From NCBI RefSeq assembly GCF_030247195.1, contig NC_080671.1, forward strand, positions 432,574,539-432,638,538: 64,000 nucleotides of DNA. The letters are read 5' to 3'. Source of the DNA: Topomyia yanbarensis. Its lineage: Eukaryota > Arthropoda > Insecta > Diptera > Culicidae. The notes beneath the pieces were generated by a model. The model had not been told where the DNA came from and did no database searches. It saw only the letters and a list, made by a program, of their open reading frames with translations. The translations under genes and the position numbers were made by a program. The first letter of the stretch is position 1, and each line of letters starts with the position of its first letter. Shown here in pieces: positions 21,106-30,524 of this stretch.

Positions 21106-21224
21106 GTAGTCATAGATACTATTTAGTTTTGCCATTACATGTTTACATTTTCCGGTGCATTGGTTAATAAGAATGAACATTGTATGAGTTGTTCTGATAG
21201 TTATATTTCTTTTTTATGTTGTAG
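21106..21224 (+). other. putative 119-nt intron between nucleocapsid and protease
   Basis: The segment starts GTAGTC after AAG and ends TTTTTTATGTTGTAG, with a T-rich tract from about 21203 and a CTGAT branch-like site at 21194-21198. Its removal joins the zinc-knuckle frame exactly to the protease frame at a codon boundary. Both frames are closed within the segment: TAG at 21124-21126 upstream, TAG at 21222-21224 downstream. This is a sequence-based proposal; a plain decay-related frameshift or small insertion is the alternative. Confidence 0.45.
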
Positions 21225-21386
21225 TTAATCACTGGGCCCCATCATTCATCACACACTGGCTCCCATGTTAACAATGATCCACGACTTGTAGAATGTGTAA
21301 TTGGATCCGAGAGTTTCGTATTCTTGATAGACTACGGCGCCACCGTGAATACAGTAACGAGCCACGGATGGCAGATGATAAAGCGC
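21225..21386 (+). CDS. retroviral-type aspartic protease part, cut by a MITE
   Basis: Reads LITGPHHSS, then LVECVIGSESFVFLIDYGATVNTVT. The active-site motif, usually DSG or DTG, reads DYG here, which should weaken or abolish activity. The frame is cut at 21390 by a 231-bp MITE and resumes at 21622-21626 in a frame that becomes continuous if the MITE and one AATT copy are discounted. The enzyme would process Gag and Pol. Confidence 0.7.
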
Positions 21387-21390
21387 AATT

Positions 21391-21621
21391 CAATATCAAT
21401 TCTTCAAAAGGGCTAATGAGATTTTTATAAACAAACTTATTTTGCTCATTACTTCGCTGTCGATTCGAATTTCATGAAGGATATACATGAATCAACATCT
21501 TTACCCTTGGTAGAATCAATTTCAAATGTCTTCTGGGTTGAAAATATAACAAATTAAGAGAAATCAGCAAAACAAAAGTTTGTTTACAAATCTTATTAGC
21601 CCTATTCTAATGTTGATATGG
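21391..21621. mobile_element. 231-bp MITE, copy 1, with 4-bp AATT duplication
   Basis: AATT stands at 21387-21390 and 21622-21625. The element starts CAATATCAATTC and ends TTGATATGG; the inner ends AGGGCTAATGAGATTT and AATCTTATTAGCCCT are also inverted. It is about 94% identical by eye to 29755-29985, which has the same length. No ORF. Confidence 0.9.
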
Positions 21622-21625
21622 AATT

Positions 21626-22569
21626 GTTATACAGTTATTCAAGATTTGATTGTTCATCCAGAGGAAGTTCTAAGAGGGTATGCCAATCAGCGGCCTTTGG
21701 ACGTTGTGTGTTCGTTCAATGCATATATTGCGGTCAAAGGCCATAATCAATTCAGAGTGCTGGATACATTTTTCGTGGTAAATGGAACAAAATTGTCGTT
21801 ACTCGGATATCCAACGTCCCGAAAGTTGAACTTGATTCAAATAGGACATCCAAAGGCAGGAAGTGTTAACGCTATTGCCGAGTCCTACACTACGAAAAAT
21901 GACATGCACGATTCACAACCTATCTCCGGTACAGAACGAAATGAGTTTCCAAAGTTACCTGTTGGAGGAGTTCGATTTAAAATAGACAATTCTGTTATAC
22001 CGAAGCAGATAATCCGCTACAATGTTCCCAAAGCATTTGAGGACGCAATCAACAAAAGACTTGCGGACATGGAAAGAAAGGGGATTATCGAAAGAGCCGA
22101 TAAGGAAGCTGACACAATTACATTTGTGTCCCCCATGGTGTTGGTACCGAAAGGCGTTAAAGATTTTCGTATTGTTATTGATTATCGGGAGGTTAACAAG
22201 GCTATAATCCGTGATCCATATCCAATGCCATCGCTAGACAAGATATGGGCAGACATTCCCCACAACAATGGTTCTCTTTTCTTTTCTAAACTAGACTTGA
22301 AAGATGCGTATTTTCATGTAGAACTGCATGAGGATGTTCGTCACGTTACAACGTTTATGACCGCTAACGGTTTGATGCGCTTTAAAAGATTACCATTTGG
22401 GCTTTCGTGTGCTCCAGAACTGTTCCAGCGGGTTATGGATATGATGCTGATCAATTGCAAGGGCATCATTGTATACCTTGACGATGTTCTGGTATTCGCC
22501 CCATCTTTGGAAGAACTCCAGAAAAACGTGGATGAAGTGAAACGTGTGCCACAATTTAACTATAAATGA
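21626..22569 (+). CDS. Pol: end of protease and reverse transcriptase
   Basis: After a linker with LDTFFVVNGTKLSLLGYPT (protease end), the RT runs FPKLPVGGVRFKI, VIDYREVNKAI, LDLKDAYFHVEL, LPFGLSCAPELFQ and the catalytic IVYLDDVLVF near 22470-22500, all intact. It would copy the RNA genome into DNA in the particle. The frame stops at TGA (22567-22569) after a one-base shift near 22548; the true continuation is the next frame. Confidence 0.9.
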
Positions 22570-22984
22570 AGAGAAATCATCGTATAACCAGAGAACGATT
22601 GAGTTTGTCGGATTTACTCTGGACGGAAGGGGCATGTTACCGACGCAGAAGAAGATCTCAGATATAATGCGGTTCGAGAAACCAAAGGATGTTTCTGAAG
22701 TTAGAAGTTTTCTGGGTATGCTCACTTTCATTAGCCCCTTCATCAAAAATTTTTCACACATTACTAAGCCTCTACGTGATCTACTGCATCACAATACTAG
22801 GTTTGAGTGGTCCGAGATACAACAAAAAGCATTCGATGATTTGAAAAATGTGACGGAGAACGACTTGGTAAAACGAGGATATTTCAATCAAAATGATCGA
22901 ACAGTACTATATACGGATGCATCTCCTTGGGGGCTTGGCGCTGTTTTAACACAACAGGATGCTGTGTCAGGGAGCGTCGAATAA
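22546..22984 (+). CDS. Pol: RT thumb/connection and start of RNase H, shifted frame
   Basis: Continues RT with NLTINEEKSSYNQ, FVGFTLDGRGM, SEVRSFLGMLTFISPFI and KPLRDLLH, then the RNase H-like opening VLYTDASPWGLGAVL with its first catalytic Asp. It ends at TAA (22982-22984) after another one-base shift near 22975; the sense continues in the +2 frame with RRIIACASKSL. Confidence 0.85.
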
Positions 22985-23770
22985 TAGCATGTGCGTCGAA
23001 AAGTTTAACGGAAGTAGAGAGTCGATACCCGCAGCTGCATCGCGAAGCACTAGCGATTGTCTGGGCCATGGAACGGTTTGCATATTACCTGCTTGGATGT
23101 AAATTTACGTTGCGTTCGGATAGCGAGGCACTTATGTTTATGGTTAAGACAAAACAGCGAAAAGATGTAGGTAAAAGGATTATGTCACGAGCAGAAAGTT
23201 GGTTTTTAAGAATGGACCATTTTAACTATGACTTCGAACATGTATCAGGCAAAGACAATATAGCTGATGCAGCATCTCGGATTGGAGGGAAGCGCAACGA
23301 TATGCAATTCGGAGCGGAAAAAGAACCCCATGAACTGTGTTTAGTCGATGCGAACATCAATAACATCAACGAGCAGCTCCTAGCGTTAACCACAGCACAG
23401 GTACAGGAGGAATCATTGAAAGACGAGGAGTTGCAGACAGTTGTTCAATGGCTGGAAAAGACCGATAAATGGCCACCAAGCATTATCAAATACCAGCCAT
23501 TCCAACACGACATGTATGTCCAAGAGAATGTAATATTAAAGCAAGAGAAATTGTTGCTTCCGGTATCTCTACGTAGGCGAGCTCTTGTTATAGCCCATCG
23601 CAGCCATCCAGGAATGTCCACAATGAAAAACTTTTTGAGACAAGGATTGTGGTGGCCAAATATGGATCGCGACGTGGAACAATTCGTGAAAAGTTGCCCT
23701 GAATGCCAACTTGTCATTCCGAGAAGTAAGCCAATGCCCATTACATTGACAGATCTACCAAACAATCCGT
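22979..23770 (+). CDS. Pol: RNase H end and integrase zinc-binding part
   Basis: RNase H continues (SRYPQLHREALAIVWAMERF, LRSDSEALMFM, HVSGKDNIADAASR), removing RNA from the RNA-DNA hybrid. A linker leads to the integrase HHCC domain (HRSHPGMSTMKNFLRQ...CPECQ, near 23597-23710). The frame ends at TGA 23770-23772; the following bases continue the family sequence in the same frame, so this is a single nonsense change. Confidence 0.85.
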
Positions 23771-23772
23771 GA

Positions 23773-24603
23773 GAATACGTTTCCATGGATTTTTCCTCAT
23801 GTTCGGATACTATGAATTGGAAGGCGTTAGTACTTACAGACAACTATTCGAGGTTCCTGGTGGCATTACCTATGGAAAAGACAGATACTGAAGCGATGAA
23901 AAGGATCCTACGGCGAATTTTCAACATTTATCATTTACCAAAGACACTGAAAGCTGATAATGGGCCACCATTCAATAGCTCTGAATTGCGATCTTGGTTG
24001 AAGGATATCTGGGGTATCAAACTTATTCATAGTACTCCTCTTAATCCAACCGAAAACGGTCTGGTTGAACGTTGCATGCAAGGAATAAACAAAGTTGCAA
24101 CCATAGCCAGGTTCACTAAACAGAATTGGAAGGATGCCCTTGCCGATTATGTCGCCGCATATAATTCCTGGCCCCATCACGTGACGAAAGTACCTCCCGC
24201 AGAATTGATGTTCGGGCGAGCGGTTAGAGGCATGCTGCCTAACATCAAAGTAAATTCAGCACAGTTACTAGATGGTGAGCTACGGGACCGTGACCGAGTT
24301 GCTAAATTTGAGCGCAATGCAAGGGAAGATAAGAGACGAGGTGCACGAGCGAATGAAATCCGGATAAGAGATATGGTAATAGTAATGCAGCAAAAGAGGG
24401 ACAAGGCTGACACAATTTATAAAAACGCAAAGCATGAAGTGGTAAAGCTATCAGGAGCTGGAAGAGCTACGATAAAGGATGTGACTACCGATAAGGTGTA
24501 TGAACGTAACGTCAAGATGTTGAAAAAATATGTTGAACGGTGCGAAGATCTTACACAGACGGAAGTGGAGAAGTCTGAACCATTGCACGCTAAGGAAAAG
24601 TAG
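23773..24603 (+). CDS. Pol: integrase core and C-terminal part
   Basis: In the same frame as the previous part, past the TGA. The core shows its acidic residues: Asp in VLTDNYSRF, Asp in KADNGPPFNS and Glu in ENGLVERC, the last two about 36 residues apart as expected. A basic C-terminal region (EDKRRGARANEIRIRDMVIV...GRATIKDV) follows. It ends at TAG 24601-24603; weakly similar sequence (RRSVRDIRCPKRY) goes on to about 24741, so the natural C-terminus may be further on. No integrase chromodomain or envelope gene is seen. Confidence 0.88.
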   Translation, partial: EYVSMDFSSCSDTMNWKALVLTDNYSRFLVALPMEKTDTEAMKRILRRIFNIYHLPKTLKADNGPPFNSSELRSWLKDIWGIKLIHSTPLNPTENGLVERCMQGINKVATIARFTKQNWKDALADYVAAYNSWPHHVTKVPPAELMFGRAVRGMLPNIKVNSAQLLDGELRDRDRVAKFERNAREDKRRGARANEIRIRDMVIVMQQKRDKADTIYKNAKHEVVKLSGAGRATIKDVTTDKVYERNVKMLKKYVERCEDLTQTEVEKSEPLHAKEK

Positions 24604-24788
24604 CAACAGGGAGCACACAACTCACATGAAGTAGAAACTTCGTCTATACCATACGAACAAAACGCTGATGTTGAGGAACCGAACCACAAGAGACGTAGTG
24701 TCAGGGACATAAGGTGTCCGAAGCGATATCTAAATTTGTGAGAAGAAATCGATGAATCTTTTAAATAAAATTGGTTTTCAATTGTTTG

Positions 24789-24800
24789 CAAAAGGGAGGA
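24789..24800 (+). promoter_or_regulatory. polypurine tract
   Basis: AAAAGGGAGGA lies directly before the 3' LTR, where the plus-strand DNA primer of LTR elements is made. Confidence 0.8.
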
Positions 24801-24918
24801 TGTGGTATCTTAAGTTGAGAGAGTGAGTGAGATGTGATGAGATGAGTGAAAGAACCGGGGGCTTGGGCTCGGGGAGAGAGAGTAGGAATCGAGGATGGAG
24901 GGTACGCAAGATATCACA
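24801..24918 (+). repeat. 3' LTR, 118 bp
   Basis: Same ends as the 5' LTR (TGTGGTATC...GATATCACA) and followed by the CTTAC duplication at 24919-24923. Confidence 0.9.
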
Positions 24919-25068
24919 CTTACTGCACGGAAGACATCGACTGAGTCGAATCTCTCGTTTTGTTTTTGACAACACTAATAAGTGCGAAAACGGCGCCCAA
25001 CTCAAAAGTACCTAAATTTAAGTTAAAAGAACTTATTCTGTGGGTTGTTTTATTTTTGCGTGTAGGCT

Positions 25069-25737
25069 ACCTACAAAATGGTGGCATGAAACTGACATTA
25101 CCATGAGAGATGCGAGAAGCCCCTTTACAGGAAGTCAAAGCGATGTCACGGTATAAATACACATAAACAGACAGTTGACACTACTTTTCCAGTCATCGAC
25201 GGATAGCCTAGAACAAAGGTTCAATAGCCTACCGATATCACCAGCATCTAGTATAACCGAGGGTCTGCCTCAAAGGGAAAAAGAGCGTGTCCGGATAAGA
25301 ATAAGAAGAGTGGCAGATTTGACAAACGCAAAACAGTTTCAAGATAATCTGCATAAGGTGTATGCATGTGTGCACAGTAATATTTTTGGTGACAAACGCT
25401 TTGAGAGGCTGAAAGCACTAGTTTCTATATTCAAAACATTGTTTTAATTAATTTCGTTTTTATTAACCTCTTTTTTGGGAAGTGAATCAGTATTTACGCA
25501 ATGTCGATCTTGTCGATCGTAAAGCCAAAACTCTCGCTTTGAGTATGCCTATACATTATCTTGTACATCTTGGGTTTTCACGTCATTTGCAGTTTGACAA
25601 GACCAAAATTTGACAAGACCATAATTTGATGTTGGAACGGTCTATCCCTGAGAATGATCATATGAAGGGCAATCCCTCGAGTATAACCCGCCAAGCTGCC
25701 CATTCGTTTACTGGGAACACTCAGAACAAATCTCGAC
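25069..25737. other. intergenic, one unrecognised frame
   Basis: A 90-codon plus-strand frame at 25175-25447 (RIRRVADLTNAKQFQ, then a Phe/Lys-rich end) has protein-like composition but no family I know and no neighbours to support it. Nothing else is seen. Confidence 0.35.
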
Positions 25738-25980
25738 AAACATGTCAAATGGTCCTAAGTGCAAATGAGAGCCTCTCTTTGTTTACTTTCTCTTTCGATT
25801 ATTACGGCGTCAGCATAAAACTTTTCAATATTGTTTCAGGATATATCGAAAAACGCTGATTTCGACTAGCATATTATGCTAAGAGTTAATTAACAAACGT
25901 ATAAACGGACGAGTTATTCGCGAAAGAGAAAGTAAACAAAGAGAAACTGTCATTTTCACTTAGGACCATTTGACATGTTT
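25738..25980. mobile_element. 243-bp foldback MITE
   Basis: Long inverted arms of about 65 bases: AAACATGTCAAATGGTCC with CTTTGTTTACTTTCTCTTTCG at the left is mirrored by CGAAAGAGAAAGTAAACAAAG and GGACCATTTGACATGTTT at the right, with few mismatches. The centre is AT-rich and non-coding. Confidence 0.8.
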
Positions 25981-26006
25981 GGCTAGAAATGAAGACTTTT
26001 TTTCAA

Positions 26007-26070
26007 TAGGTCCAATCTACAAAAGAGAGCCTCTCTTTGATAACTTTCTCTCATTTGCAGATTGGACCTA
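26007..26070. mobile_element. 64-bp hairpin MITE related to its neighbour
   Basis: TAGGTCCAATCTACAAA faces TTTGCAGATTGGACCTA. Its middle shares AGAGCCTCTCTTTG and ACTTTCTCT with the 243-bp element 27 bases upstream, so the two are probably members of one family at different stages of decay. Confidence 0.7.
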
Positions 26071-26142
26071 ATGACCCTGACCCTGATCTAGTTTTACATT
26101 TGATTTTAATTTTACATGACGTTAAATTTCGTACGTCAATAT

Positions 26143-26700
26143 ATTCTGATTATAGACACTCATAGTAATAGACCAGCGAAGGTACTTTTATCGCGCCAAA
26201 CGAACTGTCAAAATCCGGAGCCAAACGAGCATGACGTCATTCAATGCAAACAAGCAGAACAAGTATTGCGATTTTATTTAAAAAATTATATATTTTGTTA
26301 TTCACAATAGGCTTCATTTTTCGTGTTCGTATTAGTATTTCACAATGTTATTTAGAAAGATATTTATTTTGTTCAAAATAACTACACAAAAAGTATTTTA
26401 CTTATGCTCTTTTTCATCAAATTTGTGTTTCTGAAGAAATTGGATTTTTTTCTTTCTTTTCTCAATTTCTTGTTGCTCAGTATCAAACATATAACTCCTC
26501 TTTTGATTCATATATTGAGCCACTTGAAAAATTATTTTCATAAAAACAGATGATCGAATACAGTCGAGCACGTTCGAGCTTGCACATTTTTGGGTGATGC
26601 CAGTTTAACATGCTTGTTTTTCTAGTTGCCAGTTTTGCGGTTTTTACATCCGCGAGTCTATTACTATGAGTGTTTATAATTCTGATTCCTGATTTATCTG
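26143..26700. repeat. foldback repeat with arms of about 150 bp
   Basis: ACTCATAGTAATAGAC at 26158-26173 reappears in complement at about 26661-26676, and looser similarity continues inward on both arms for about 150 bases (AAACAAGC words, Lys/Asn-rich frames that mirror each other). The 206-codon minus frame 26483-27103 overlaps the right arm and is not taken as a gene. Confidence 0.5.
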
Positions 26701-27420
26701 AAGAGTATGAATACTGCAAATTATTTAAAAAATAATGACACAAACAATAAATACAACCAGTTGACGTCATGCAGGTAAGAAACTGAGGAAGTGTCAAATG
26801 ATGTAAAAAATCGTGAACCGCGAAAGGAAAGGTTGAAAAACATGTTTTTTCAGCAGCTGCATCTGGTTTTGTACTTGAAAATGACTTCTTTGGTGTCCTC
26901 GTCGTCGCCAGAGTGTGAAATTGAAGTTGTGCATTGCGGCTCACGTGGTTACTTAGCTGTGCGAACCTTTGTCTGCAAGTCGATAAGTAAAAAAAAATCC
27001 CTGGTAACGATGCTAGTGTCAAAAATTTACAGCAACGTTCGAACAAATAGTTTCTCTTGTGATCCATATAAGAATATTCATGTTTTACAAGTAAACAGAC
27101 CATTTCGATTAAAAAGTAAATTTACATACACAAGGGCGCGTGTGATTTGGTAAGCTTATACATTGAAACATTTACTTATTACTCGGCTGTGCAGAGATTT
27201 AGCTGAATGATTTTTTTTAGGTTTGCTAATACATCGAACCAAGTTGATAACTTCTTTTTGTTAGCAATGACATTTTTTTAGGACGAAATTGAAATTGTAA
27301 ATCAACTACATGAAGTTATAAAAAACTTTATAAATGAAGTTGAAGCAACAAATAGAATAAGAAAAGGGTTCTAAATGTGCTAATTTGAGAATTTCTTCAC
27401 TTAAAAGTAAAAAAATATAA

Positions 27421-27500
27421 TGTGCGTGTATTGGGACTCGAACCCAGGTCGGTTACCAATAGTCATGCAAACCATGACTTATCGTGTCACTTTTAGAGTA
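27421..27500 (-). repeat. tRNA-like SINE relic
   Basis: In complement the stretch has a B-box GGTTCGAGTCCC within CCTGGGTTCGAGTCCCAAT, close to that of the SINE at 63741-63878 (CCTGGGTTCGAATCCCAAT). The A-box side (CATGGTTTGCATGACTATTGG) is poorly kept and no cloverleaf closes well, so it is not a functional tRNA. Confidence 0.55.
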
Positions 27501-27619
27501 GGAACAATTACCTTTATTAAACACATAATTCAACTAAAAGTCAAAGGTGCTATAAAGACAAATGTATAAGTAGAAACAACCTTTTGAAGACATGTAGTAC
27601 AGCTTAATGAAAAACCTGT

Positions 27620-28140
27620 TTTAATCCACCTAGCGGTGCAATTGTGCCTTTCTCATTTCTCTAAACTATGGCACGGAGGCTTTTTATGTTCAACATAATT
27701 GTGGAAATGTCCATTACATTCTTAGTACACTTTGCACTTATACACAATGGCATGCCAGCCACGAACTTGATGAGCTACGTGTCGACGGTGAAACACTTGA
27801 CACAAAAAAATATCGTACTTCATTAGCCTAATCATTATTAGATCAATGTTATCTGCTTGCTAACTCATTTTGTCATGCGGGGGTGGGTATGTGAGGAGGG
27901 CGAAAGTCCCATGAACGAACGACTCCCCAGCTTAAATTGGTATGCTTTGTAATATAGTGGTGGTTTAAAGATGATGGGGTTGAAAGGGAGGGGTATGAGG
28001 TGGTGGTCTGAGGGGTGATTTAAGGAGATTTTTAAAGGAGGGGAGTGAACAGTAGAGGGGGAGTGTAACCCCTCTCCGTAAACCATCAACTACGCCCCTG
28101 TTAAAATCCAGAAACCTTAAGCGAGTCGAAAAAAAATTTT
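27620..28140 (-). repeat. mosquito-type dispersed repeat, non-microsatellite part
   Basis: Includes CCACCTAGCGGTGCAATTGTGCC and a G-rich tract (27880-28080; C-rich in complement). In complement, the tract and the following AGATAACATTGA resemble 37320-37560, which precedes the copy at 37575. It is therefore part of the same family as the next entry. The apparent minus-strand frames here follow from base composition. Confidence 0.5.
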
Positions 28141-28740
28141 GGCCGGGATTAGGTTGACGTTTTTCAGAGTGATTGCATAACCTTTCTATATGAGAAAGGC
28201 AAAAATGTGCAAAATCCAAAAAAGTGAATCTTCGTCAAATTTTTTTCGTGTTTGCATCAAATCTTGACGTTTTATGCACCTTGAATACATTTAGCATCAA
28301 AAATAAAAATTCTATTTTTAATTTTTCCTATAGTTTTTATGAAAAATTTCTGTGTGGCCGCACTCTGAAACCCGTAATTCCGGAACCAGAATTCCGATCG
28401 ATCCAAAATTCAATAGCAGCCGATGGGAAGGTTGCACCTTTCATTTGAGACTAAGTTTGGGCAAATCGGTCCAGCCATCTCTGAGAAAAATGAGTGACAT
28501 TATTTGACACATACGCACATACATACACACACACATACACACACACATTCAAAATACACACACATACACACATACACACACATACATACACACATACACA
28601 CACACATACAGACTTTTTCCGATCTCGACGAACTGAGTCGAATGGGATATGACACTCGGCCCTCCGGGCCGGGATTAGGTTGACGTTTTTCAGAGTGATT
28701 GCATAACCTTTCTATATGAGAAAGGCAAAAAGGCAAAGGC
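28141..28740 (-). repeat. dispersed repeat with (CA/TG)n core, minus orientation
   Basis: A module GGGATTAGGTTGACGTTTTT with CCTTTCTATATGAGAAAGGC stands at 28144-28205 and again at 28671-28732, enclosing a conserved 3' part (28340-28500, in complement TCAGAGATGGCTGGACCGAT) and a CA-rich microsatellite. Related plus-strand copies are at 36409-36735 and 37575-38300. Confidence 0.7.
28507..28611. repeat. (CA)n/(CATA)n microsatellite
   Basis: About 105 bases of ACAC and ACATAC units, interrupted by TTCAAAAT. It is an integral part of the surrounding repeat family. Confidence 0.9.
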
Positions 28741-29001
28741 AAAAAGGTATTGGCAACAGAATCATTTATTCAACTCGTAATTCAGCCTCATTGGGATGGT
28801 TGAATAAAAGCATTAATATAATAGCAATAATACATTTGTAAGTAGTATAGTTCAGCCTAGTTTGAACTGGCGAATACTGGAGTTTAAATAAGCTGAATAA
28901 ACTGTTAATATTTAAATAGTTCAGCGAAAGTGTTATTCAGCTTTCATCGCCTTTAATCAGCTTTTAATCAGACAAGTAGTCTTATAGTTCAGCTCCTAAT
29001 G

Positions 29002-29754
29002 TTTGTTGGGTCACATGATCACAACGATCACATGAAAAAGGCTCAGCGCGCTGAATAGTTGCCATGTGATAATTGAGTTTACAGTGGCCGGTTAAAGCCC
29101 TGGTCAGCATGCCGCAGTGGAGCTTCGAAAAATGTAGGAGATTTTTCTAAATTACTGGGCACGGTTGTTCTAGGAACGCCGTTGTTTGGCGACACGTTTG
29201 TAGATTTCTCCAATAATTGCGGTGCCGGGACGAAGCCCAGGACCGTATTTTTTCTCTTATCCAACTTGTCAAAATTGGCAAAGCGGGCTCAGGACCAACG
29301 AAGTCAATCGCTGAACCTGCCCTGGCCAATTCGTCAGCCCATTCATTTCCAGTAATACCGGAATGTCGGGGCACCCATACAAGGTAGATAGTGTTGACAA
29401 TGCTTAGTTCTTCGATTCGGGTTCGGAACACGATCACTAGCTTGGACTGTGATTTGTCTGAGCTAAGGGCCTTGATTGCAGCCTGACAATCGGAGCAGAA
29501 ATTTATAACTCTGCCGGACAAACTCAGTTGAAGGGCTGATTGTATCCCGCACATAATCGCAAAGATTTCTCCTTGGGATACAGTACAGTATCTACCTATT
29601 GAGTGAGATTGTTCCAATCTCATTTCACGACAGTAGACACCAGCAGTTTAAGGAGTTCATCTGAAAATCTTTCGATTTCGAGAGAATTTTATTTGACCTG
29701 CTAGCCTCGTTCAGAATTTTGCCAGCCAGCCCACTCTGCAGATATAAGACATTT
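29002..29754 (-). pseudogene. LOA/R1-like LINE remnant: RNase H and tail, RT mostly deleted
   Basis: The minus frame 29147-29623 reads an RNase H: AEIFAIMCG-like start (QGEIFAIMCGIQSAL), FCSDCQAAIKAL with its Asp, and VWVPRHSGITGNEWADELA. The usual FVGPEPALP follows. A shifted frame to about 29002 holds the Cys/His tail (LTGHCKLNYHM, CDRCDHV). Upstream, 29640-29754 in complement encodes the linker that normally precedes RT (ASRSNKILSKS), so nearly all of RT is missing between about 29640 and the RNase H. No active product is possible. Confidence 0.75.
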
Positions 29755-29985
29755 CAATATCAATTCTTCAAAAGGGCTAATGAGATTTTTGTAAACAAAC
29801 TTATTTCGCTCATTATTCCGCTGTCGAGTTGAATTTCATGAAAGATACACATGAATCAACATCTTTACCCTTTGTAGAATCGATTTCAAATATCTTTTGT
29901 GTTGAAATTATAACAAATTAAGAGAAATCAGCAAAACAAATGTTTGTTTACAAATCTTATTAGCCCTATTCAAATGTTGATATGG
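29755..29985. mobile_element. 231-bp MITE, copy 2, with 4-bp ATTT duplication
   Basis: ATTT stands at 29751-29754 and 29986-29989. Ends and inner inverted repeats are those of the copy at 21391-21621, and the length is identical. Different duplications show two separate insertion events of one family. Confidence 0.9.
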
Positions 29986-29989
29986 ATTT

Positions 29990-30410
29990 CTTATATGCAC
30001 TACGAGCTGACCTGAAAGCCCTGGAATCATCACGCTGACGCCGGTTCCAAGCTCTTCTCATATCCTTCTTCATTCTTTCAAGCTCAGCCCTCCACCACGG
30101 GGTTCCACAAGCTTCTTCGTAGGATGTTACTATGAATGAGTTTGTCATATCCACGACGTCGTCTAAGTCGTCTAGTTGGAAAATATCCATGAAATTTAGT
30201 CGCCAAGTTTACCAAAAAGAGGTCCCAGTTTGTAGATTTAGAATTACGATATGTGTACCGTAGACTTTTTTCCACGATGACCATGCGTTTCGTAAAACCG
30301 TACAACACGCTCGCGGGGTGCTTGCTGTCTCGACGCCATCTTCGATTGAACTGACAGAACCCGAGCGAAAAGAAACATGCCACCCATTTCTAGGGAGTCC
30401 AGAGAGCAAA
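29990..30410 (-). pseudogene. LOA/R1-like LINE remnant: endonuclease-RT linker
   Basis: Two overlapping minus frames give the segment STNWDLFLVNLATKFHGY (about 30190-30260) and, shifted, CGTPWWRAELERMKKDMRRA with RSARSAYKKSI (about 29990-30130). This Trp-rich, basic linker lies between endonuclease and RT in R1/LOA-type ORF2. The endonuclease itself is not seen upstream, so the remnant is truncated on both sides and split by the MITE at 29755. Confidence 0.7.
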
Positions 30411-30524
30411 TTCTCTTGGAGAAAAAAAAATTACGCTCTTTACTTTAATTATCTTTCTGTAATTAAAAAAAACCATTTTCATTTTTTATTGAACACCCGT
30501 TATATACGCTATGCTGCTTTCTTC

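Larger units (their letters stand above)
18172..24918 (+). mobile_element. Ty3/gypsy-like LTR retrotransposon, complete but disabled
   Basis: Two 118-bp direct repeats bound the element and the 5-bp target duplication CTTAC flanks it (18167-18171, 24919-24923). Inside are a primer-binding site, gag, a zinc-knuckle region, protease, RT, RNase H, integrase and a polypurine tract, in Ty3/gypsy order (integrase last). There is no envelope-like ORF. The coding part is broken by frameshifts near 22548 and 22975, an in-frame TGA at 23770 and a MITE (21391-21621). A second MITE sits in the leader. The LTRs differ at five of 118 positions, so the insertion is moderately old. Confidence 0.9.
17985..25068. 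repeat. TIR MITE of about 330 bp, split by the LTR retrotransposon
   Basis: The left part (17985-18171) opens with TTACACGCAAACG and the right part (24924-25068) closes with TTTTTGCGTGTAG, an inverted pair. Further in, GAGTACTTTTGACTC near 18032 faces CAACTCAAAAGTACCT near 18152 and again near 24999, and AAATTAGGTAAA faces TTTACCTAATTT (18073-18137). Removing the LTR element and one copy of CTTAC leaves a compact palindromic non-coding element. It has no ORF. Confidence 0.6.

Noticed and set aside
26483..27103. 206-codon minus-strand frame as a host gene
   Set aside because: It overlaps a foldback arm whose mirror encodes a similar peptide, has no domain and no splice or promoter context.
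28500..28742. Frames rich in Cys-Val-Met or Thr-His through the (CA)n run
   Set aside because: Low-complexity translation of a microsatellite inside a dispersed repeat; related frames appear in every copy (36323-36606).
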